Assembly (NCBI GenBank): GCA_014706295.1
Contig: JACSVZ010000037.1
Location: 3,410,001-3,474,000 of the forward strand
Direction: 5' to 3'
From: Lycocorax pyrrhopterus obiensis
Taxonomy: Eukaryota; Chordata; Aves; Passeriformes; Paradisaeidae
Length of the DNA: 64,000 bases
How positions within the stretch are numbered: position 1 is the first letter of the stretch; each line of letters begins with the position of its first letter. Below are positions 1-11,800 of the stretch, piece after piece. The notes under the pieces are model-generated. The model searched no databases. It had not been told where the DNA came from and was given only the letters and a program-made list of their open reading frames with translations. A program made the translations under genes and the position numbers.

Positions 1-415
1 GGATGGTGGTAACTCATCCCAAGGGGTGGGTCTGTCATGGCTGCATTCACCAACAGAGCCATAAATTGTCTCCTTTGTGTCCCTTATCACTAACGAAGTG
101 ATAATTAACGACTTTCTGCACAGGGTGACACACCCAGGATTCTGTTATTTCTTAGCCCGGGGCTAAATTTCCCTGATTATCAGAGCTCTCTGTTGTGGTA
201 ACTCAGTGTTTAATCACAGATGGATTGTCATGGGATCCTCCAGGAGCTCTGTTATTCCCATTTTACATGGATCAGAGTGGTCTGAGCTCCGTTCTCTCAG
301 GGAAATTCAACACTCGAGTGTGTGACCCACCCAAGAACACTCGGGAAATCTGTGGCAGAGGAGAGACTGCGCCACCAAAAGGGACAATTCCTGCTTCTCC
401 AGAGAGCTTCTTTAC
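1..415 (-). other. TAS1R3 intron 2 (partial)
   Basis: Sequence after the exon 2 donor, reading leftwards. I find no match to the conserved start of T1R exon 3 here, so that exon should lie outside the window. Confidence 0.75.
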
Positions 416-1795
416 CTGTGGGATCAAGAAGGAGCTGAAGAGCTTGGCTGTCACCAGGCAGAGATCTGACTTGTGGGGCCCGATGACGGCGGTGACGCGG
501 GGCTGGTACTCGGTGTAGTTGCAGAGAACCCCGATCCCTGTGGTGCCATTCCGGGTCAGGAAGAGCAGGGTGGGCTGCAGGGCCACCAGGGCCTCGAAGC
601 AGGTGTCATACATGTCATATCCCAGCGTTATTCCCGGGAGCAGGGAGCTGGAATTGTTGATCTGGTCGATGGTGAACCTCATCCCCAGAGCCCAGATGAG
701 CCCGTCCGTGAATAACCTGAGGGAAGAGGAGATGGGAATTGTGTGTCACAGCAGGGATCAGCTTTTCCCACCTTCTTTGACATCTTGGCAGGACATTCCT
801 GGCACTGTCAGCAGAGCATCCCTGGACCCACTGGTGACTTTTCTACTCTGAGTATGAGCACCTTTCCAATTTAATTAGTCCTTTCTGCCAGCAAATAAAT
901 CCTTAGAGCTTCCCAGGAGAAGGAACAGAGGTAGAGACCAGTTTAGCTGTGAGGGTCAAGACTTTTTCACCCATGAACCAGTGATTCCCACAGTGCTAAT
1001 TCAGGAGAGATGTGGGATTTTTCCTGGGATTTTCCCCCTCTGTGTATCCCAGCACACTGAGCACATTCCCTGCCCCAGGGGCTGTGAAGATGGAAGGATT
1101 TTGGACCCTGCTTTGCTGCTGCCAGAGCAGGAGGAGGGACACCAGCCTGGCTTTTCACTCTCCTCACAAAGAGCTGCAGGTAGGTGGTGATGTGGCAGTG
1201 GGAACCAACCTGGTGGAACAGAGGAGGAAATGCTGCTCACACGCTGGCAGAGCTGCAAGGCAGCTGGTTTTGTCTCCTGCTTTGCCCTGTGCCCGGTGCT
1301 GAGTGTCCTTTTACCCCCTAAAAGGCAACAGCACCATCCCAAAGTGTGATCTGCCCACGGGGAGCAGTGTGTGGAACCAGAAATAACATTTACAACTTCA
1401 ACCCCTCAGGAAACCAGTGCTGCTAAAAGCTTTCATCAGAATGGGGCTGAAATTTGACAGCGTCAAGAAAACACAAAAACATTTCCATTGTGGGACCAGC
1501 TGAAGTCCCAGTGCTCCACCCCTCCAAGCTCTTCTCTGTCCCATCCCCCCACCACCAGAACCACTTCGTTTTCCACTTTTCCCCCTCCCTGCTGACCCCA
1601 GCACGGCTCTCACCTCTCACACAGCAGCAGGGTGGGCTCGGAGCGAGCTGTCAGGTTCACCGTGTCCTTCCCAAAGGGGAAGAGCCCCCCCAGGATAAAA
1701 TCCCCGGGCCTGCGGAACTGAGCCGACAGGCACGAGGCGCTCAGCGAGGCGGCGCAGCCAAAGCTCAGGCACAGCCAGAGCTCCGGCACCAGCAT
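416..1795 (-). CDS. TAS1R3: Taste receptor type 1 member 3, 5' part (exons 1-2)
   Basis: Class C GPCR subunit of the umami (T1R1+T1R3) and, in some birds, sugar receptor; a plasma-membrane protein of taste cells. Coding exon 1 is 1614..1795 (ATG at 1793-1795, minus strand) and exon 2 is 416..716. The junction is phase 2 (AG+G, Arg61), and exon 2 ends in phase 0 at a CAG/GTAAAG donor. The 161 visible residues begin with a hydrophobic signal peptide, followed by the start of the Venus-flytrap domain: CLSAQF, GDFILGGLFPFG, LFTDGLIWAL, TLGYDMYDTC, CNYTEYQPRV and AVIGPHKSDL all match T1R family blocks. Seen: no stops or frameshifts. Known: TAS1R3 adjoins CPTP in vertebrates, and birds lack T1R2. 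Inference: T1R3 rather than T1R1, chosen because of this position. The remaining flytrap exons, the cysteine-rich region and the seven membrane segments lie outside the window. Confidence 0.93.
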
Positions 1796-1858
1796 TTTGG
1801 GGGAAAAGGGATCTGGGAGAGGGAAGAAGAGCAGGGAATCCGGGCTCAGCACTTCCTC

Positions 1859-1866
1859 TTTAAATA
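1859..1866 (-). promoter_or_regulatory. Probable TATA box of TAS1R3
   Basis: TATTTAAA on the minus strand, 63 bases upstream of the TAS1R3 start codon. It would give a 5' leader of roughly 30-40 bases. The surrounding DNA is not CpG-rich, unlike the other promoters in the window, which fits a tissue-specific TATA promoter. The transcription start is inferred, not observed. Confidence 0.5.
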
Positions 1867-4136
1867 GAGCTCGGAGGGATTAAAGGAATGGCGAGGGATT
1901 TGTTTAGCAAAACGCATGAAATTGAATTTCGTGGGGAATAATCAAATACCCTCTGAGTGCACTTGGGTGCAAACCACTGCCCTCATCCTGATTGCCTCTA
2001 CCCAGTGAGCAGCCTTTACTCAGAGGGATTTACAAATTCGTTGTGACAGCTGTGGAAATTTGGGTTCCTCTGGCAGAGGTGATAAAACTCAGGTGCCCCA
2101 CTCTGATTCTGGTACACAGCAGTCATTTTTATTTATCTATTTTTTAAATTTGAGGTCGCCTCATCACGGAAATAACCAAATCTGCCTCAGGGCATGGCAG
2201 GAATTTGCCTGCAGAGGCCATTCCTAGGTCACAAGGTTGGTGAGCTGTCACTCAGCTATACTGGTATTTTTTTAGGAAGTTGTTACTGGCTGATCTAATT
2301 TATTTTTCCTCACATATTAATTTCAGTTTAAACCCAAGTTCACAGCATGCTAAGTTAGGTTCCATCACTGTATCTTTTCTGTCCAGGGTTGGATTTTAGG
2401 ACAGCTCTGAATGAAAAGTTCAATCTCCTGCATTTTCTACTGTATCAGGAAACATCTTTTGCTGCCAAAGTGATGCTCCAAGGCTGGAATATTTTCCTTG
2501 CAGGAAGAGAAGCAGATGGAGAGAGCTAAATACAGGAATACTTCAGGGAAGCACCAGTTGCAGCTGTATTTTCCAGGTATGTTCATACTGGCATTTTTTA
2601 AAAGATACTTTCCCTTTCCTGGGCTATTTGTCAGCTTTAACTGTAAAACTTTTTAAAATAAGTTCTAAACACAATCCTGAATTTTGGGCAAGTTCATCTT
2701 CAATATTAATATTTATCTCCTAAGTTGAGAATGAATGTGACAAGGGAGAAAAAGTGTTTTTCTTGTGGCCACACCACCACTTCAAGAGATCTAAACCCAT
2801 TTTTTTCCCTTGACCCACATGATTTAATTTAATTTAAGGCATTTAATTCACTGCCCAGGTGAAATACCAGCTGATCTCCAGGGAAATGAAACAAGATCTT
2901 TCCAGGAAAGAAAATGTGAGTAGGTCACACTGGAAATTGTGTCCCTTCCACCACCACACCCCCAGAGTGTGACCCCACAAAGGACACTCCTCAGAAACAC
3001 ATCCTTCACATCATTTAATGTCCAGTTAGTCCAGGCTCCATGAGGTAATAGTGATTTCCTGAATTTTTCAGTGTTACATTAGGCCAAAAAGAGACAATCA
3101 CCCTGTGGGATTCCCCTGACTGTTCCTGTCGTCCTGGACTAACCCTGGGGTGTTTTCCAGCTTTCCAAAAGCTCAGGAAATCCCATTTGACATCCTTTGG
3201 CTCTTCCAGTGATTTGCAGTAGAAGCCAAAAGCCTCACAAAGGAGTGATTTACAATCCAAGTGTGGCTTTTTCCCCCAGAGATGCAGAGGAATCGTTTTT
3301 TGTAGGCATTTGACACATTCATAAATAAAATAAACACATGAGAACACCAATTCAGAGGCATGGCTGGCAAACAGCTCCAGGCTGCAGCCTGGGCTGGGTA
3401 AAGGGGATTGTGCAGCACAGATTAAAATGTGCTGCACATCCCAAGTGCAAAAAGCGTGGATTCAGCGGGCAGGGATGTGACACAGAGGGAAGGAAGGTGC
3501 TGCTGGATGGATCCCTGCTCCAGGCCCAGCTTTCTCTTAAGGTAACAACATCCACCCCCACTTCCTTCAGCTCCTGGGGCCGAGCAGCAGTGATGGGGTG
3601 GCTGTGACAGGGAAAGGAGCTTCCTTTCCCACGTGCATTGCTCAGGATTATATTCTCCAGCAAAGCCCCCAGGTGGATTTTTTGTATAAACCAAAGTGGC
3701 CAGGTGAGCTCACATGGGATAGAAACGTGTTCAGACACCACAGCTCAAATGTGGGCTGTCACACGAGGCCACAACTATTGCTGTAAATGCACACAAGCTG
3801 CTGAAGTTTGGCTTGAAAAGGAAAACACCCCCCTCCCAGCCTTGCTGGGAACAAAAGAAATAAATCCCTTAGCAGCTCATCCTAATGTGGCTTTTTTTTT
3901 TTCTAACTGTAGAGCTCTACACACAAACTGACAGATGTAAAAAAAGAACTAGTCGACATTTTTCTCTTATAAAGTGAGGCATCCTGAATAGTTTGGCCAA
4001 CTCCTCAGCTCCAGGCTGGAAAGAAAAAGTGGAAATAACCACGGACAGAGAGGGTTGTGCTTCTGTGAAAACGCGATTTTCACCCTGGGCTCCTCCCGGT
4101 CCTGCTGGAACGCGGCTCGGTGGCCCCCCGGTGCTG
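1867..4136. other. Intergenic region TAS1R3 - CPTP
   Basis: AT-richer sequence with no convincing exon. The 3' UTR of CPTP must lie in its right-hand part. I see no AATAAA on the minus strand close to the CPTP stop. An ATTAAA-type hexamer (plus-strand TTTAAT near 3015) and an AATAAA (plus-strand TTTATT near 2128) are the nearest candidates, so the CPTP 3' end is unresolved. Open frames here look like chance. Confidence 0.6.
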
Positions 4137-5318
4137 TCAGGGCAGGTCGAGCAGCTTGTGCTGTGCGAAGAGCTCCTGGGTGATGCTGTAAACGTCGCCG
4201 ATGTAGGGGATGGCCTCTCCCAGCATGGCCACGGCCTCCTCGCGCGGGCCCACGTTCATGATCTCCAGGAAGGCGTCGCGGGAGGGCAGCGCGCAGAACG
4301 CCACCGTGGCGGCCTTGCGGACGACCCAGGGGTGGTAGGCGGCCAGCGAGGCGTTGTAGGCGTCGGTGCAGACCACGGAGGTGCGGGAATCGCCGGAGCG
4401 CAGCCCCTCGAGGAAGAGCTGGAGCCAGCGCAGGGCGCGGTGCAGCCGCAGCACCGTGCGGCAGCCGGAGTCGGAGCGGGCCCGCAGCGCCGCCGGCCCC
4501 GCCGCCAGCTCGTGGCGCACCATGGACTGCAGCGACACGTACTGCTGGCCCTGCCGGCCCCCGCAGTGCCCCTCCAGCAGCGACACCTTGGCCACCGCGT
4601 CCTTGGAGATGAACGAGAAGACGGTGCCGAGGCTCTGCAGGAACCTGCGGGCGGGGAGCGAGGGGGTTACAGAAGGGTTTGGGGCAGAAGGGGGCATAGG
4701 AGCAGCCGGGTCCCGCGCTCTGCTATGGGCAGGGACTCCTTCCACTGCCCCGGGTTCTCCAGCCTGGCCTTGGACACTTCCAGGGATGGGGCAGCCACAG
4801 CTTCTCTGGGAAATCCATCCCAGGGCCGCCCCACCGTCACAGCCAGGAATTCCTTCCCAATATCCCATCTAACCCTACTCTCAGCCAGTTCCAATCCACC
4901 CCCCTTGTCCTGCCACTCCAGGCTCTTGTAAATAGTCTCACTCCATCTTTCCAGCCAGCTCCGGTGCTGGAAAAGGCCATAGCTCATTTTAATGGGTTAA
5001 ACTCCTGAAAATATAATAGTGTACGATCTGACGCGGCCTAAAGCAGGTGGGATCTTAGGAAGAAGTAGCAGTCACGTTCTAAGGGAGATCTCCCATCCGT
5101 CACTGTGAAGCCATCGCCGCTTGTCCTGTCACTCCATCCTTCTGCCCACAGCCGCCCTCCAAGGGGAACACCCGCTCGCTCCCGGGCACTCACCGGATGA
5201 GCCCCCGCCAGCCGCTCAGGTAGGGCTCCAGCAGCACCTCCCGCTGCTCCGTCACGCACCTCTGGAAGGCCTCGAGAACCTCCCGCAGGCTGAACGCGCC
5301 CGCGGCCGCCGCCGCCAT
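4137..5318 (-). CDS. CPTP: Ceramide-1-phosphate transfer protein
   Basis: Cytosolic GLTP-fold protein that moves ceramide-1-phosphate between membranes (trans-Golgi to plasma membrane) and so limits eicosanoid production and inflammasome-linked autophagy. Exon 1 is 5194..5318 (ATG at 5316-5318) and exon 2 is 4137..4644; the junction splits Arg42 (CG+G). The product is 210 residues, against 214 in human. Visible family blocks are FSFISKDAVAK, GCRTVLRLHRALRWLQLFLE and YNASLAAYHPWVVR, and the protein ends in LLDLP as in mammals. By position, Asp57, Lys61, Arg104, Arg108 and His146 correspond to the known phosphate- and sphingosine-contacting residues. The N-terminus has a short alanine run (residues 2-6) where mammals have an acidic stretch. 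It is transcribed away from INTS11 out of a shared CpG-rich promoter. Its 549-base intron carries a CR1 fragment. Confidence 0.97.
4727..4990 (-). mobile_element. CR1 LINE 3' fragment in CPTP intron 1
   Basis: Reverse-oriented copy with the typical CR1 3' UTR phrases: reverse complements of CTGGAAGTGTCCAAGGCCAG, GGGATATTGGGAAGGAATTC and ACTATTTACAAGAGCCTGGA. It is truncated at the 5' end and non-coding. Confidence 0.8.
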
Positions 5319-5530
5319 CGCCCTTCCCCTTCCTCCTCCTTCCCGCACCCGCCGGCTCGGCCAATCAGCGCCGCGCCCCTCACCCGCCGCGCCCCGCGGG
5401 CCAATCCGCTTCGCCTGCGTCACCGCGGCTCGGCCAATCCGCGCGGGGTGCGCGAGGGGCGGGGCCCGCCGGCGGCGCGCAGGCGCGGAGGGGGCGCCGG
5501 GCGCTGTGAGGGGCTGCGGGCCGGGCCTGG
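5319..5530. promoter_or_regulatory. Divergent CpG-island promoter of CPTP and INTS11
   Basis: A stretch of about 200 bases that is strongly GC- and CpG-rich, between the CPTP start codon and the first INTS11 splice donor. It holds three CCAAT boxes in the same orientation at 5361-5365, 5401-5405 and 5434-5438 (spacing 40 and 33), and an Sp1-type GC box at 5456-5465. There is no TATA box. This is the usual layout of a bidirectional housekeeping promoter using NF-Y and Sp1; the use of these factors is inferred from the motifs. Confidence 0.75.
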
Positions 5531-5561
5531 GTGAGTTTGCGGCGTTCGGGGGGGTTTTATG

Positions 5562-5625
5562 GGGTTTCTGTGCGGTTTTGTGCTTTTTTGGTGCGGTTTT
5601 GTGCTTTTTTGGTGTGGTTTCGTGT
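5562..5625 (+). repeat. Short tandem repeat in INTS11 5' UTR intron
   Basis: About three imperfect copies of a 20-21-base unit rich in T and G (core GGTTTTGTGCTTTTTTGGTG), starting about 30 bases after the first splice donor. Confidence 0.75.
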
Positions 5626-5793
5626 GCTTCTGCTTGTGTTTCCCCCCCTCACAGCGGTAATGGTGGATATCGAAGCCAAGCACGGCCGGTTTTCCACAAG
5701 TTATTTATCATCTCATCCGTGTTTTCTGTCTCTTCTCAGGAAGAAGTTCGGCCTCTGCTCGAGTCTTCGGCCAGGTACTAAAAAATATTTGAA

Positions 5794-5859
5794 ATGGCGC
5801 CTGTAAAACCTGCGAAATCTTCTCTTTTTGTGGCTCCCACGGATCGGCTTCTGGAGTAA
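5794..5859 (+). promoter_or_regulatory. Upstream ORF in the INTS11 leader
   Basis: An ATG in strong Kozak context (A at -3, G at +4) opens a 21-codon frame that ends in TAA, 36 bases before the INTS11 start codon. It lies in the exon inferred to run 5740..5923, so it should be present in the mRNA unless a weak GT at 5775 is used as a donor. It is a candidate translational control element; no expression evidence. Confidence 0.45.
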
Positions 5860-5895
5860 TATTCTGTGCGGGTTTGGGACCTGGAGTGTGGTAAA

Positions 5896-8800
5896 ATGCC
5901 TGAGATCAAAGTCACTCCTTTGGGTAAGTCCAGCCTAAAATCGTCTTGAAATACAAACACTGAAAACCTGTGGAATTTGGAATTCAGGGTAATATTGGCC
6001 AGATTTCTGGAGCGGTGCCACAGCATCTGGCCAGGGTGGCACCTGCAGTGTGCAGTGCCCTGATGTGACTCTTGTCAGCATCTCACCGTCCTCCCTTCAT
6101 CTTTCCAGTGACAGTTATAACTATTTTAATTAATTAATCAGGGTTAATTAACATGTTCTGGTAAAGATATTGGTGGTAAAGACACCGTGGTATTGTGGTA
6201 GAGCATTAATTCACCTACAGTGCTAAAGAGCCACTGAAAGAAAATATTTCTCTTTTTTTCCTTGTTTGATCTTTTTTTATGGGTTCTATACTGAGAGGGC
6301 AGAGGATGTGCTGAGCAGCAGCACTGCTTTATCCTCATGGATAATTTTCAGGCTTGGTGTGAACTTAATTAGAGCTTAATGAAGCTTAACGAGAGCAGAG
6401 CAGCTGGGGAGGTGCAGAAGAAACAGAGTTCTAATCCTTGTCGGATAAAGGATTCTTTCCTCTTCCTTGAAACTGTAGTTGCAGGAAGTTTGTGCAGACC
6501 TTTGCCTGCTCCTCCTTTGAAAGAACTGCAGCTGTTGCCAGAGGTGTTTTACTGGTGTTTTGCTGGTGTCCAGGTGCTGGGCAGGACGTGGGCAGGAGCT
6601 GCATCCTGGTGTCCATCGCCGGGAAGAACGTGATGCTGGACTGTGGGATGCACATGGGCTACAACGATGACGTGAGTGCAGGGCTCCCTTCTGTCCCCTG
6701 ACACAGCTCCAGCCATCCCCTCGTGTCCCATGAGCATTTTTGGGCATCTCTGTCAGCACTGCTGGAGCTGGAGTAGGGCAGAGCTGCTCTTTCCCCTTGA
6801 AAAATCTCCCTTCCTGTCCAAAACATCCATCCCCTCAAGTATTCAACTCTGTGAAATGCCACCCTCCTCTCCCTGGCTCGTGGACTTTGGGAAAACATTC
6901 ATTAATGCAGCTGCAGATGCTCCATTCCAGGTGGTTTTGGCCTCTCTGGATTTCCTGTGAGCAGGAATCCCGTCCTTAGCTCGACTGCTTTGGGGCAGTT
7001 CATTCCTTGTGGGATCCTCACCACACCTCTGATGCTCCAGGCAGAGAGAAGGAAACGCTCCTGGGTTTGGGTCCCCTCGCACCAGCAGGAAAGGAATAAA
7101 GCACAAATATTCCGTAGGATTAAGAGTTCAGGCAGCAAATGTGCAGTGACAGGAAAGCTTTTGGGGCTTTGTGCCTCAGAGCCAGGATGTGTTGGGCACC
7201 TGTTTTACTTGGAAGGTAAAATTATTTATTTATTGAGGGGTCAGTTCTCTGTCTGTGCCCTCCTTTGTGCCTCTCCCTGCACACAAAAGCTGCTGGTGTT
7301 GCCTGGAGAGGGATCAGCACATTCCCAGTGTTCCAGGCCCTTCACTCCATGGTTTTGTGGGATCAGTGATGCATTCCTGATGGATTGCCTGTTTTCCCAT
7401 GGCTGCAGAGGCGCTTCCCTGACTTTTCTTACATCACCCAGAACGGGAGGCTGACGGATTTCCTGGACTGTGTCATCATCAGGTGAGGCACTTTCCTTCC
7501 TTCTCCCAGCTCTGGTGGGAAATGGGGATGCTTTTTGTGCCCTCCCTAACATCCCAAACACTCTCCAAGTGCATCCCTCACGTTTTGGGTGGTTTTTCCA
7601 TGTCCTGCAGAGCTGGAAAAGGTCTGGGAGCCACCCAAGCTGATTTCTGTGCAACCACTGTGGGGTTTTTTTGCAGCCACTTCCACCTGGACCACTGTGG
7701 GGCCCTGCCCTATTTTAGTGAGATGGTTGGGTACGATGGCCCCATTTACATGACCCACCCCACCAAGGCCATCTGCCCCATCCTGCTGGAGGACTACAGG
7801 AAAATCACCGTGGATAAGAAAGGGGAAACCAACTTCTTCACCTCCCAGATGATCAAAGACTGCATGAAGAAGGTGGTGGCCGTGCACCTTCACCAGACAG
7901 TGCAGGTGAAAGGGCATTTCTGGCATTGCAGGAGGCAAAAAACCCAATTTTAATTAACAATATTGGCATTAATGAAATATTTTGCTGTTGGGGCAGGTGG
8001 ACGAGGAGCTGGAGATCAAGGCCTACTATGCAGGCCACGTGCTGGGAGCTGCCATGTTCCAGATCAAGGTTGGGTGTGAGTCCGTGGTGTACACTGTGAG
8101 TATGCCCAGATTTAGAATGATTTCCCTCTTGGTACCTCTGGATATTCCCAGATATTTACAGATCCCTCCATTGCCTCAAAAACATCACTGGGTTTCTCTT
8201 CTCCCCTCAGGGTGATTATAACATGACACCAGACAGACACTTGGGGTAAGCAAAAAGCTGAATTTCTGTGAGTTTTGAGTATTTCTGACTGGAAGATTTC
8301 AGCTCAGCAGCTTTGATCCTTTGGAATATTTAATGATGTCTTTGCTGGAAACATAAATGCAATTTTGAATTGTGAGGGTGAAGAGATTTACATTAAACCT
8401 GCCAGACAGACCTTAAAGTAATCTGAATACTCACATTTTATCTTCTGAATACTCACATCAATCTGTTTTTAGGGCTGTGTAATAATTGGACTTCAATGTT
8501 TGAATGTCTTTTCATGGCGTTTTTACTTTCTAAGAGATCATTAATCACAAACTTCAACCCTCAGTGTATTTTCACTGGCATAATGAGAGTTTTATAATAA
8601 TACTGCTATTCAGGTGAATATTTTAATGCATGTAAAACTGGTAATACACCGGATAAATATTCCTTTTCAAGGTCTGTAATCTCAATTTTGAGCTGGATTA
8701 ATTTAAATGAACTGAAGCTGCCACAGAGAACTCCCTTTATTCCTGTTTCCTGTGGCCACAGTGACATTCCCCAGCCAGCTTGGAGACCTTCAGATCAAAA

Positions 8801-11800
8801 ATGCCAGAAAGCATCTCCTGATTTGCTTTTTGGTTTGAATTCCCTGTGCTCAGAGCTGCCTGGATTGATAAATGCCGCCCTGACCTGCTGATCACCGAGT
8901 CCACCTACGCCACCACCATCAGGGATTCCAAACGCTGCAGGGAGAGGGATTTCCTCAAGAAAGTTCATGAGACTGTGGAACGAGGAGGGAAGGTACAGTG
9001 GCCTTTTCCACGGATTCGTTGCTCTCAGCACCTCGGTTTCAAATCACCCAGGAGAGAGCAGAAATTCCCCTCGGCGCAGGGAGAGCTGTGCCTGTGCCCT
9101 TCATTCCTGCACGCGTTCCTGGGAATTGAAAGGACGTCAGGAAGTGAGAGGGAACAGAGGGGTTTGTTCAGAAATAATAACCACAGTGCATTTTATGCTG
9201 GTTGGGTTTCACAAATCCCACCTGAGTTCCTAAATTCCACCTCCGTTGCAGGTTCTCATCCCGGTTTTCGCCCTTGGACGCGCCCAGGAGCTTTGTATTC
9301 TATTGGAAACTTTCTGGTGAGTGCAGCCTGGGCATGTCCCACCTGCTTTTTGTCCTCCTTTGTGCTCCTCCCGTGTCTGATGAATATTGGGAATGGCAGG
9401 AATTTGGCTGCAGTGAGAAGGAGAAGAGCACTAAAGCCTGCATTGTTACAATATTGATTTATAGCTCCTGGAAATAGGGAAACTCACACCAAAAAACCCT
9501 TGGGAGACTCCCCAGTCATGGACTCCCAGCATGGATAGCCAGGAAATACTTTGCCCCTCACAGGTCACTTCTTTTCCAGGGAAAGGATGAACCTGAAGGC
9601 TCCAATTTACTTTTCCACGGGCCTGACAGAGAAGGCCAATCACTATTACAAACTCTTCATCACCTGGACTAACCAGAAAATCCGGAAAACTTTTGTGCAG
9701 AGGAACATGTTTGAGTTCAAACACATCAAAGCCTTTGACAGAGCCTTTGCAGACAACCCAGGGCCCATGGTAGGTGGGTGTTGGGGAGGGACCAGAGCAG
9801 GACTGGGGGTCTGGGAGCTCTTTTATTCCAGTGTGCTCCCAAATCCTGGTGGGAAAAGCACCCTGAGCATCCTCCACCCCATCAGTCCCACCCAAAACCT
9901 CTCATGGCCAGACCATCTCTATAAACACTAAAAGCTCTTTCTGTTTTGATTTCATGGAAAGTAAAACACTCAGAGAAGATTAAAATTTTGCATGTTTGTA
10001 TCATCTACACATCCTGATTCAAACCAGGATTTTCTTTTCCACACGAGCTTTTATTGCTGCTTTAATTCTGGCTGGTTTATTTGGTACCACTATAAAACCA
10101 CTCAGAGTTTTCCATCAGATGCTCACAAATATTTCCTAAAACAGTGGCTCAGCTCCTGGGAATTTTAGACAGGGTGGGAAGAAAATCAAATAGCAAAAAT
10201 CCCTATTTGTGCAGTGTTGGTGATGGGTGTTGGTGGATGCTCTGCACAGATTTAGGATATTTATAGAAATAATGGAAAAAACTGTTTTCTGTAGTGATTT
10301 ATGGCACATCTTTGACTTGCAGGTGGTGTTTGCAACCCCTGGAATGCTCCATGCAGGACAATCCCTTCAAATCTTCAGGAAATGGGCAGGGAATGAGAAG
10401 AATATGGTAAGAAATTGGTTCTTTGGGTGATGTTTTGTGGCAATGTGAGTCCTAAGGACTGAGGCTGTAGGAAAGCTTTCCCTGAGGAGCTGGAATTAAA
10501 GGACACAAATCCTCTTTGAACCAGGCAGAGCTCTCCAGGCTCTCAATTTGTGACTGTTTTGATGTTCAACAGCCCTGCCAGGCCCAATCCATGGAATTGT
10601 TGATTTTCCTGGTTTTTCCCCAGGTGATCATGCCTGGCTACTGCGTCCAGGGAACTGTGGGCCACAAGATCCTCAGTGGGCAAAGGAAGCTGGAGATGGA
10701 AGGAAGACAAATTGTGAGTTTGATTTTCAATTTGGGGCAAGTTCTTGTCCTTGGAATAGGCTGAATCCAACACTGAAAATATCTCAAAATCTTTGGATTT
10801 GGAGTTGCACTTGGTTTTTTTTCCCTTTTGCAGTAGCAAAGTTGGACTTGGTTTTTTCCCCCCTTGCGTTAATTTCTGCCATAAAACTTTGAGAGGCCCT
10901 TTGCTTCTGCCATAAAACTTTGAGGGGCACTTTATAATGTTTAATATTGAGGCCCCATTAGGCAAATAGGTAAAAATTACATCTATTTCAGCAGATTTGG
11001 GTAACAAAACACGAGCTGACCTTCAATATTTGGGTTTTTTGTGTGACAAATACTGTCTAAAATGGGGCAGCGTGCGCCTTTCAGTTGTGAAAGCTTTTTG
11101 TCAAGACAATTTAGGTTTTCTCCTTCCTCTTTACAATGAAATCCAGGGGGATCTGGGGCTGTCTGTGTGTGTTCCAAAGGAATTCCCGGTTCCCAACCCC
11201 TGTGCTCTGCTCCCCCCAGCTGGAGGTGAAGATGCAGGTGGAGTACATGTCCTTCAGCGCCCACGCCGATGCCAAGGGCATCATGCAGCTCATCCGCCAG
11301 GCTGAGCCCCGCAATGTGCTCCTGGTGCACGGGGAAGCCAAGAAAATGGAGTTCCTGAAGCAGAAAATCGAGCAGGAATTCCGTAGGTATCCGTGGGAGA
11401 GGAGGGAATGGCATCAAAGCTTTGAAATCTCCTTTTTGATCCGCTGGCCCTCAGCACAGTCAGGTGGGGTGGCATTTACAGCTCCCCTCAAGGAACTGAT
11501 GCCTGTTAACGTCTTAATTAGCATGAATTAAGCCCAGTTAATTGCAGAGAGCCCCTTGGACATGAATTAGGATTGTTTTGTGCGTTCCCAGCTGCCCCAG
11601 GGGGGCTGACAGGAGCTGTTCCCTTCGCAGATGTCAGCTGCTACATGCCAGCCAACGGAGAGACCACCACCATCCTCACCAACCCCTGCATCCCTGTGGA
11701 CATCTCCCTGGGCCTCCTCAAGAGGGAAACAGCCATAGGTGACACTTCCCACCCCAATTTTCCTCCCTGCTGCCGTTTTTTATAGTGTTGGTGTTGGTAG

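Larger units (their letters stand above)
5500..5923 (+). other. INTS11: INTS11 5' UTR exons (tentative)
   Basis: A non-coding first exon probably ends at 5530, at a CTGG/GTGAGT donor. A pyrimidine-rich acceptor (TCTTCTCAG) at 5737-5739 would open exon 2 at 5740, which runs through the start codon at 5896 to the donor at 5924. The left edge at 5500 is only a guess at the transcription start. Confidence 0.5.

Noticed and set aside
416..1795. TAS1R1 or TAS1R2 instead of TAS1R3
   Set aside because: The position beside CPTP and INTS11 is that of TAS1R3, the GDFILGGLFPFG and GLIWAL blocks fit T1R3, and birds lack T1R2.
3993..4931. 312-codon plus-strand open frame
   Set aside because: It is antisense to CPTP exon 2, whose minus-strand protein matches the family along its length; the plus frame is low-complexity and has no family resemblance.
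5775..5890. An extra intron in the INTS11 leader from the GT at 5775
   Set aside because: The donor (GTACTA) is weak and no pyrimidine-rich acceptor lies between it and the start codon.
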